Below, in pieces: positions 58,239-64,000 of a stretch of DNA of 64,000 bases. How positions within the stretch are numbered: the stretch's first letter is position 1; every line of letters starts with the position of its first letter. This DNA comes from Gammaproteobacteria bacterium. Its GTDB lineage: Bacteria > Pseudomonadota > Gammaproteobacteria > Eutrophobiales > Eutrophobiaceae. The translations under genes were made by a program, and so were the position numbers. The notes below the pieces were generated by a model that searched no databases, had not been told where the DNA came from, and saw nothing but the letters and a program-made list of their open reading frames with translations. The stretch lies in the NCBI GenBank assembly GCA_022826885.1, contig JAJDUB010000002.1, positions 62,001 to 126,000 on the forward strand, read 5' to 3'.

Positions 58239-59832
58239 AAATCCCCGGCTGAAACGTATCCTGGTCGCGGACAGGATCTCCCCTGAAGGCAAGGCTTTCC
58301 TTGACGGGCAGGAGAATATTGCCGTAGATCATCTCACCGGTCTTGACGAAACCGCGTTGTGTGAAAAGATTGGCGACTACCATGCCGTCATCGTACGCAG
58401 CGCCACGACGATTTCGGCAAGAGTCATAGACGCGGCTGACAGGCTCGAAGTGATCGGCAGGGCCGGTATCGGAGTCGATAATATCGACGTGGACCGAGCC
58501 ACGGGCAAAGGCATCGTCGTGCTGAACACCCCGGACGCCAACGTGACGACCACGGCGGAACTGACCCTGGCTCACCTGTTTTCCCTGAGCCGGAACCTGC
58601 CCCAGGCCAACAGGTCGGTAAAAGCCGGTGAATGGAAACGCTCCCGCTTCATGGGAGTGGAACTCAGCGGCAAGGCCCTGGGTATTATCGGCTATGGTCA
58701 TATCGGCAGGATTGTGGCGGCCAAGGCGCTGGCCCTGGAAATGCAGGTGATCGCATTCGATCCGTTCGTTACCGAGGAAAAGTTTCTCGCCGACGGCGTC
58801 ACTGGCGTCAGGCTGGACGAACTTGTGAGCGACGCGGACTATATCAGCCTGCATTGCCCGCTGAATGACAAGACCCGCAATATTATGAATGCCGACCGCA
58901 TCAATGCCATGAAACCCGGGGCGAGATTGATCAACTGCGCGAGGGGCGGTCTGGTCGACGAGGAGGCGCTTTATGATGCGCTCAGTAAAGGGAGTCTGGC
59001 CGGCGCTGCGCTGGACGTGTTTTCCCGCGAACCCCCCGAGGATTCACCCCTGCTGACCCTGGATAACGTGCTGCTGACGCCGCACCTGGGAGCGTCGACC
59101 CGGGAAGCGCAGGCCGCGGCCGGTATGGAGATTGCCCAGCAGGTCTGTATATATCTGAGGACCGGCGAACCCATTAATGCAATCAACCTGCCGGCGGTAT
59201 CATCCGAGGAACTGGTGAAGCTGCAACCGTACATGACGCTGGCGAGACGCCTGGGAAAACTGCTGGGCCACATGATTCCCGGCTCCAGCCGCCAGTTGGA
59301 AGTGTCACTCTTCGGCAACGCGGCTGAGCGGGACATGAGAAGCATCTCCACGGAGGGGCTGGTGGGGTTATTGAGCGTCCATATGTCGACCGAGGTAAAC
59401 CGGGTGAACGCGAAACATATCGCTGAGCAGCAGGGATTGAGCCTGGTGGAGGCCCGCGGGGGGGAACATCCGGATTACCATTCTGCGGTAAGCCTTTCGG
59501 TTCATGACGGAGACCGGGAAACGCGGGTTGTCGGGACACTGTTCCACAGGAGGTACCCGCGCCTGATCAGCATCAATGATTACGAGATTGAGGCCGTGCT
59601 GGAAGGCCACCTGCTGGTTACCCGCCACAATGACCAGCCCGGCGTGGTCGCCGCCATCAGCAACCTCCTGGCCGATGAACGGATCAACATATCACGCATG
59701 CAACTGGGCATTGTGTCCGGCAGCGACAAGGCGATTGCGGTGATTGGTGTATCTACTCCGCTGAACGATAAACTGATGGACGAACTCGCTCAAATCGAGG
59801 CCATCAACAAGGTGATGCAGGTCAGCCTGTAG
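58231..59832 (+). CDS. serA: D-3-phosphoglycerate dehydrogenase (long form)
   Basis: First step of serine synthesis. 533 residues, the long form with an extra intervening (ASB) domain and a C-terminal ACT domain. NAD site GIIGYGHIGRIVAAKA; catalytic Arg in INCARGGLVDEEAL, Glu in FSREPPEDSPL, His in LLTPHLGASTREAQ; ACT region EGHLLVTRHNDQPGVVAAISNLLADERINISRMQLG. GTG start overlapping glmM by 8 bp. E. coli SerA (410) lacks the extra domain. Confidence 0.96.
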   Translation: MDRNPRLKRILVADRISPEGKAFLDGQENIAVDHLTGLDETALCEKIGDYHAVIVRSATTISARVIDAADRLEVIGRAGIGVDNIDVDRATGKGIVVLNTPDANVTTTAELTLAHLFSLSRNLPQANRSVKAGEWKRSRFMGVELSGKALGIIGYGHIGRIVAAKALALEMQVIAFDPFVTEEKFLADGVTGVRLDELVSDADYISLHCPLNDKTRNIMNADRINAMKPGARLINCARGGLVDEEALYDALSKGSLAGAALDVFSREPPEDSPLLTLDNVLLTPHLGASTREAQAAAGMEIAQQVCIYLRTGEPINAINLPAVSSEELVKLQPYMTLARRLGKLLGHMIPGSSRQLEVSLFGNAAERDMRSISTEGLVGLLSVHMSTEVNRVNAKHIAEQQGLSLVEARGGEHPDYHSAVSLSVHDGDRETRVVGTLFHRRYPRLISINDYEIEAVLEGHLLVTRHNDQPGVVAAISNLLADERINISRMQLGIVSGSDKAIAVIGVSTPLNDKLMDELAQIEAINKVMQVSL

Positions 59833-59847
59833 TTTCAAGGCATTGAA

Positions 59848-59882
59848 GTCAGAGTAAGAAATTCGCCAGACATTACTCTGAC
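59848..59882. terminator. Inverted repeat after serA
   Basis: GTCAGAGTAA and TTACTCTGAC pair over 10 bp around a 15-nt loop, 15 bp after the serA stop. No long T-tract follows. Placement fits a terminator between serA and the DUF1015 gene; a mobile GGGGTCAGA-type repeat is also possible. Confidence 0.45.
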
Positions 59883-59905
59883 CCCGGATATAGAAAACAG
59901 AATAA

Positions 59906-61150
59906 ATGCAAATAAAGGCTTTCAGAGGTTATCGCCCCTGCAAGGACAGGATTGCCAGGGTTGCATCGAGACCGTATGACGTGCTCACCACGGCTGAAGC
60001 CCGGCAGGAAGCAGCCGGAAACTCCTATTCCTTCCTGAACGTCACCAAACCGGAGATCACGTTTCCCGATGGTACGGATCCGGACAGCCCCGATATTTAC
60101 CGTGCGGCTGCGGCAAATTTCCAGGCTTTAATCGATAACGGAACGTTTGTACGTGATGAGCATGAATGCCTGTATATCTACGAGTTGAGCGCGGACGGGA
60201 AACCGAGAACAGGAATTGTTGCGGCCGCAGCCGTAGAGGATTACCTGGCCGGCCGTATCAGGAAACATGAATTGACCCGGTTTGATAAGGAGGCGGACCG
60301 GGCGCATCATATTCGAACAACCCTGCTCAACGTAGAGCCGGTGATGTTCGCCTATCGCTATGACCGCCGAATCGATGGTCTTGTCAATTCGGTCAAATCA
60401 GCGCAACCGGAGTACGAGTTTGTTGATGCGGACTCGGTTCAACACCGGTTCTGGATCGTAGAGGAACCTGAAACCCTTGAAGCGATTATTCGCGCATTTG
60501 CCGGCATCCCTGCAACTTACGTGGCTGACGGGCACCACCGTACCGCCGCTGCCGCGATAGTCAGCCGGGAACTGGACAGGGAAGGCCGGCACAACGGCGC
60601 CGGCCCGGGACATAATTATTTTCTCGCGGCGCACTTTCCTGATAACGAACTGGAAATTCTCGATTACAACCGGTTGGTCGCCGACCTTAACGGCCTTGAA
60701 CCGGATGAATTCCTGCGGGAACTGGCGCCGCTATTCGCTGTTGACAGGATGGGAAACCAGCCTGTCAGGCCGAAGCAACGGGGTGTGACCGGGATGTACC
60801 TGGCCGGCACATGGTACCGACTGAGCGCCCGGTCCGGTACGTATGATCCTGACGATACCATGTCGGCGCTGGGTGTCAGCATCCTGTCGGACCTGATCCT
60901 GGAGCCGGTCCTGGGCATCCGCGATCAGAGGACCGACCCGCGCATAGTCTATGTCGGCGGCGCGCGCGGCACGGCGGAACTCCAGAACAGGGTGGACAGC
61001 GGCGAGATGGCCGTTGCCTTCACTCTCTACCCGGTGTCCGTACAGGAATTGATGACCATCGCGGACTCCGGCAGGATTATGCCCCCCAAGGCCACCTGGT
61101 TCGAACCGAAACTGCGCAGCGGCCTGGTCGTCTATAGCCTGAAGGGCTGA
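59906..61150 (+). CDS. DUF1015 family protein
   Basis: A 414-residue protein of the DUF1015 (HxxK-type kinase-like) family. Signatures: IKAFRGYRPCKDRIARVASRPYDVLTTAEARQEAAGNSYSFLNVTKPEI, YVADGHHRTAAAAIVSRE, and a C-terminal MPPKATWFEPKLRSGLVVYSL. Members often lie beside serA or serC, and a serine-metabolism kinase role has been proposed for some; the serA neighbour here fits that. Confidence 0.92.
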   Translation: MQIKAFRGYRPCKDRIARVASRPYDVLTTAEARQEAAGNSYSFLNVTKPEITFPDGTDPDSPDIYRAAAANFQALIDNGTFVRDEHECLYIYELSADGKPRTGIVAAAAVEDYLAGRIRKHELTRFDKEADRAHHIRTTLLNVEPVMFAYRYDRRIDGLVNSVKSAQPEYEFVDADSVQHRFWIVEEPETLEAIIRAFAGIPATYVADGHHRTAAAAIVSRELDREGRHNGAGPGHNYFLAAHFPDNELEILDYNRLVADLNGLEPDEFLRELAPLFAVDRMGNQPVRPKQRGVTGMYLAGTWYRLSARSGTYDPDDTMSALGVSILSDLILEPVLGIRDQRTDPRIVYVGGARGTAELQNRVDSGEMAVAFTLYPVSVQELMTIADSGRIMPPKATWFEPKLRSGLVVYSLKG

Positions 61151-61173
61151 TCCGGGCGCTCACGCGGGAAAAC

Positions 61174-61494
61174 TCACAACTCAGGAAAAGAATAGTCCTT
61201 TTCCACCTTGCATACCTTTACGGAATAATTCCTGTACCACTTTGATTTTCCCAGTTTTTGCGCATGCCTGTGGCGGACTTCATGCTTCCACGCCGATATG
61301 GCCTCCAGGCTGGTCCAGTAGCAAACCGTTATATTTGTGGGGCCTTGCGCGGTATCCATTGATATGAATCCTTCCTGTTGCCGGGCCAACTGTTCCATTT
61401 CTTCGGCCATCTCTGCGTAACCTTCGTCTTCATCATTCCGGGTGGAAGTGAAGATTACCGCATAGTATGGTTTCTTGACGTTTTCTCCAGGCAT
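61174..61494 (-). CDS. Antibiotic biosynthesis monooxygenase (ABM)-like protein
   Basis: A 106-residue dimeric ferredoxin-like fold protein from the ATG at 61494; the track adds 41 residues upstream. VIFTSTRNDEDEGYAEMAEEMEQLARQQEGFISMDTAQGP, then VCYWTSLEAISAWKHEVRHRHAQKLGKSKWYRNY, the ABM pattern (small oxygenases, heme-degrading or uncharacterised). Substrate unknown. Convergent with DUF1015 and divergent from the small gene at 61510. Confidence 0.8.
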   Translation of the reverse strand: MPGENVKKPYYAVIFTSTRNDEDEGYAEMAEEMEQLARQQEGFISMDTAQGPTNITVCYWTSLEAISAWKHEVRHRHAQKLGKSKWYRNYSVKVCKVEKDYSFPEL

Positions 61495-61509
61495 GAGTTG
61501 TTTTCCGCT

Positions 61510-61764
61510 ATGCCCATAATATACTGTCTTCGCGAGGATTTTTCGAAATTCCAGATGACAGGTCCTGAAAGCAAATTCGACGTGCGCGGCGACGGCTTGC
61601 TGACTGAATGCAAACATACGATTATGTTTGCAGTATACGTGGCGCAGACCTTTTTTTCCTGGGTGTTCTTTGGCGGAAGGGTTCGACGGGCATACAGAAA
61701 AGCGCTCAGGGAAGGGCGCCTGTTTTATGTTGATCGATTACCGTCCGGTGAGGACAGCCAATGA
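61510..61764 (+). CDS. Small protein coupled to the Fe-S protein gene, function unknown
   Basis: An ORF of 84 residues with one hydrophobic segment (MFAVYVAQTFFSWVFFGG) followed by a basic stretch (RVRRAYRKALREGR). Its stop overlaps the next ATG by 4 bp (ATGA), the main evidence that it is real. I do not recognise the family. Possible membrane anchor or small partner for the Fe-S protein. The start is uncertain; the ATG at 61555 (MTGPESK) is an alternative. Confidence 0.5.
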   Translation: MPIIYCLREDFSKFQMTGPESKFDVRGDGLLTECKHTIMFAVYVAQTFFSWVFFGGRVRRAYRKALREGRLFYVDRLPSGEDSQ

Positions 61765-62729
61765 GGCCCAAGGAGCCGCCGGCGCCGGAATATGGTTATG
61801 CCTATGTGAATCCACCGCGTTCCGGTAACGAGATTAACGGTATGGGCGTACCGGAAAAAATTCCTCCCAGGAAGATTGCCCCGGACGACTTTACCATTGA
61901 GGACTATGACTATAAGGACCTGTTCGATTTCTTTTTCATGACAATGTCATGGCCGGTATTCAAGGAATTCGTCCTGGGCATGTTCGAAAGCAGAAAGGCC
62001 CGGGGCAGAGTTGCCGGACGTCGCACCGAAGTCGATGATCCGGTCTCCATGGCGACACATGTCAAGCAAAAGGCAGAGGAGATTGGCTTTGATACAGTCG
62101 GGATTACCGAAGCCAGGGACGAGTTGTTACTCTACGAGGGAGATCGACCTTATCCCTATAAATATGCGATTTGCCTCGGGACCGAACAGGACCGCAAGAC
62201 CATGGAGCAGGTCCCGCAGCCGGAGGCGGGGCTGGAGGTGGTAAGGACCTACCGCAGGAGCTCCTCCTGCAGCAACCGTCTGGCTGCGTATATCCGCTCA
62301 CTGGGCTGGCCGGCAGAAGCCTTCGCGGTCGGCAGGGATATCCTGATGATGCCGTCTGCCATACAGGCGGGACTTGGGCAACTGGGAAAGCACGGCTCAT
62401 TGATCAACAGGGAGTTAGGGTCGAATTTCCGCCTGACCCTGGTATTGACGGATTTGCCGATGGCGACCGATGCACCGGTAGATATCGGGGTGGAGGACGT
62501 CTGTGCGACATGCCGTGCCTGTACCCGGTATTGCCCTCCCGATGCCATTTATGATGACAAGAAAATGGTTAGGGGAGTAGAGAAGTGGTACGTGGATTTT
62601 GATCGGTGCGCCTGGTATTTTTCCATGACCACCGGTTGTTCCATCTGCGTTGAGGTGTGTCCCTGGTCGAAACCTGGCCGCGGTCCAAAGCTGTCGGAAA
62701 TAGTACTGGCCAGGCGGGAGAAAAACTGA
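61761..62729 (+). CDS. Reductive dehalogenase-/QueG-like 4Fe-4S protein
   Basis: A 322-residue cytoplasmic protein. The central domain has IQAGLGQLGKHGSLINRELGSNFRLTLVLTDLPM, the corrinoid-binding-type core seen in RdhA and QueG. Two 4Fe-4S motifs follow: CATCRACTRYCP (C-x2-C-x2-C-x3-C) and CSICVEVCPWSK with an upstream Cys. WYVDFDRCAWYFSMTTGCSICVEVCPW is very like RdhA C-termini. No Tat signal, so not a classical respiratory dehalogenase. Likely cobalamin-dependent by family, but the substrate is unknown. Confidence 0.75.
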   Translation: MRPKEPPAPEYGYAYVNPPRSGNEINGMGVPEKIPPRKIAPDDFTIEDYDYKDLFDFFFMTMSWPVFKEFVLGMFESRKARGRVAGRRTEVDDPVSMATHVKQKAEEIGFDTVGITEARDELLLYEGDRPYPYKYAICLGTEQDRKTMEQVPQPEAGLEVVRTYRRSSSCSNRLAAYIRSLGWPAEAFAVGRDILMMPSAIQAGLGQLGKHGSLINRELGSNFRLTLVLTDLPMATDAPVDIGVEDVCATCRACTRYCPPDAIYDDKKMVRGVEKWYVDFDRCAWYFSMTTGCSICVEVCPWSKPGRGPKLSEIVLARREKN

Positions 62730-62762
62730 GAATAACAATCTTTTTAAGTTATACAGTCTCGC

Positions 62763-63038
62763 ATGAATAAATATGAACATTTTCTGTTTTTGATGTTGTT
62801 CTTATTCGGGTTTCAGGCTTTCGCAGGCACCTTTCAATCCTGTTTGGAAGCTGCCCGGGGTGGTAGCCCTGTTAAAAGTCAAACAGACGTCAGCGGGATG
62901 ACAACGGGCTGCCATAAAACAGAAAATGACATGACCGGTAATACCGATACCTGTGATGCCCGGCATTTCTGTATCGGTACCACATTCTCAATCGCGTATC
63001 CTTCAGGCCATTCGATTGCGAAATGGTCTGAATCTTGA
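62763..63038 (+). CDS. Small exported Cys-containing protein, hypothetical
   Basis: An ORF of 91 residues beginning with a clear signal peptide (YEHFLFLMLFLFGFQAFAG). The mature part holds five Cys (QSCLEAARGG, GCHKTEND, DTCDARHFC), suggesting disulfides or metal binding. No family recognised. It is 33 bp after the Fe-S gene on the same strand; the signal peptide is the main evidence that it is real. Confidence 0.45.
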   Translation: MNKYEHFLFLMLFLFGFQAFAGTFQSCLEAARGGSPVKSQTDVSGMTTGCHKTENDMTGNTDTCDARHFCIGTTFSIAYPSGHSIAKWSES

Positions 63039-63130
63039 GAGCGTTGTAACTGGAGTTACAAATGGGTATTTTCCTCCGCGTTGGTTCGGGGCTACGGTAC
63101 GGTATAATTGGAAATAAAAGATTCTAGTAC

Positions 63131-63799
63131 GTGCTAACGGTTGCTTCATTAAATGAAAGGTGGGGCCTGTTTTCGTTACTGGTGTTCATCGCCAGTATCG
63201 TAGTACTGGCTTGCTGGTTCATAACCAATCTTTCCGGAGAGCAGGAATACCGGCACATGATCCGTGTCTCGGTACGTTGCTCCCTGCCTTTGCTTATCTT
63301 GGCTTTTACAGCCTCGGCGCTGAACCGTTTGTGGCCGTGTGAAGCATCTGCCTGGCTGTTAAGGAATCGCAAGTATCTGGGACTCGCGTTTTCTGCAGTG
63401 ATGCTCTGGCAGATACTGTTCATTGTTCTGCTGATTAGCACAGGGGCAAGCCTGTTCCCGCCGGGGCCCGCGGCCATGTTCATTGTTTCCGACCTGATCG
63501 GGTATACGCTCCTTCTGTCAATGACCGTCACATCTTTCGAAATGTTCAGGAACCGCATGTCCCCGGTCGCCTGGAAACGGCTGCACCGGACGGGTATTTA
63601 CTATATATGGGTGATCTATCTGTACAGTTTTCCCATCGGTATTTACTTTTCAAGAGACAACCACATGGAAGTTGCGGGTTACGGTTTCCTGTTCTTTATT
63701 ACGCTTGCAGCAGGTATACTTCGCCTGCTTGCCTGGGGAAAAGACAGCAAAATAACATTCAACAAGTGGGCAGATAATATTGTTAAAGCAACAGATTGA
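63131..63799 (+). CDS. Ferric-reductase-like (MsrQ-like) membrane protein
   Basis: A 222-residue polytopic membrane protein with a GTG start. RVSVRCSLPLLILAFTASALNRLW, WLLRNRKYLGLAFSAVMLWQILFIV, and WKRLHRTGIYYIWVIYLYSF hold the His/Arg pattern of the ferric-reductase-like transmembrane domain (heme-binding in MsrQ). There are about six TM helices. The heme ligand set is not complete in what I can see, so function is uncertain. A lipoprotein gene follows. Confidence 0.6.
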   Translation: MLTVASLNERWGLFSLLVFIASIVVLACWFITNLSGEQEYRHMIRVSVRCSLPLLILAFTASALNRLWPCEASAWLLRNRKYLGLAFSAVMLWQILFIVLLISTGASLFPPGPAAMFIVSDLIGYTLLLSMTVTSFEMFRNRMSPVAWKRLHRTGIYYIWVIYLYSFPIGIYFSRDNHMEVAGYGFLFFITLAAGILRLLAWGKDSKITFNKWADNIVKATD

Positions 63800-63809
63800 G
63801 GAATTAATC

Positions 63810-64000
63810 ATGCGTAAGAGGCTTCGAAATATAACGTTAACCGTTTTAAGCGTCCTGGCCATGTGCGGGATAGCGTCGTGCGCCATGGATGACGTTACTG
63901 GTGAACTGGATGAGTTCAAGCAGGCAATCCGCGCCAAGTACGATTTGAAGGAACAGGCCTTTGCCAATAATGATCCTGAACCGATAATGGAGCAGTTCTA
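63810..64000 (+). CDS. Lipoprotein, SnoaL/DUF4440-like start (3' end outside window)
   Basis: The first 63 residues of a protein cut by the window edge. MRKRLRNITLTVLSVLAMCGIASC is a lipoprotein signal with lipobox IASC. The mature start (DDVTGELDEFKQAIRAKYDLKEQAFANNDPEPIMEQF) resembles the first helices of NTF2-like/DUF4440 domains. Only the 5' part is visible, so the family is provisional. Confidence 0.6.
   Translation, partial: MRKRLRNITLTVLSVLAMCGIASCAMDDVTGELDEFKQAIRAKYDLKEQAFANNDPEPIMEQF

Overview
The window reads as a chromosomal segment of a gammaproteobacterium. The evidence is gene order: dapF-DUF484-xerC, smpB next to rnfH/bamE/fur, recN-nadK, hrcA-grpE-dnaK-dnaJ-dapB-carA-carB-greA-rlmE-ftsH-glmM, a long-form Lhr helicase, NagZ, RnfH and BamE. 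HrcA upstream of grpE rules out Enterobacteriaceae and fits deeper lineages (Chromatiales-, Nitrosococcus- or Xanthomonas-like). I cannot fix the genus. No rRNA, tRNA, tmRNA or CRISPR array was seen.

Left region (1-9.5 kb) is visibly AT-richer than the rest and looks like a defence or genome-maintenance island on the minus strand. One operon is an SF1 (UvrD-like) helicase, a DarT-like DUF4433 ADP-ribosyltransferase and an ARH/DraG-type ADP-ribosylglycohydrolase, all with overlapping ends. A second is DUF2188, a TIR/deoxyribosyltransferase-like protein and an MrfA-like DExH helicase with a C-terminal Cys cluster, 3-10 bp apart. A lone AAA15/OLD-like ATPase lies upstream, and a HEPN-like C-terminal fragment enters from the left edge. 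Both operons join helicases to predicted NAD- or nucleotide-acting enzymes and are the best candidates for an undescribed system.

9.5-13.9 kb is a repeat graveyard: three copies of a long hairpin element, a ~128 bp direct repeat carrying the broken 3' end of a DUF3782-like gene, a duplicated DUF1640-type tail, iteron-like 11-mers, a MazE/AbrB-PIN toxin-antitoxin pair and small orphan genes.

13.9-27 kb returns to housekeeping: nagZ, a TraB/GumN protein, an MscS channel, dapF, DUF484, xerC, smpB, an NSS-type sodium symporter, rnfH, bamE and fur. Cobalamin genes are spliced into this block (btuC-btuD, then cobT-cobS-cobU and btuF). A hipBA module, a cobalamin riboswitch with btuB, and cobO follow to 33 kb. 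Together these make a corrinoid uptake and salvage set: BtuB/F/C/D import; CobO adenosylation; CobU, CobS and CobT nucleotide-loop assembly.

33-59.8 kb holds recN, nadK, the heat-shock operon, dapB, a thioesterase, a ParD-like/PIN pair, lhr, GFA, HicB, a MocA-like transferase, carAB, greA, rlmE, ftsH, glmM and serA. The far right has DUF1015, a monooxygenase-like protein, an RdhA/QueG-like Fe-S protein, a ferric-reductase-like membrane protein and a lipoprotein cut by the window edge. Several dispersed palindromic repeat families occur, one of them in frame inside lhr.
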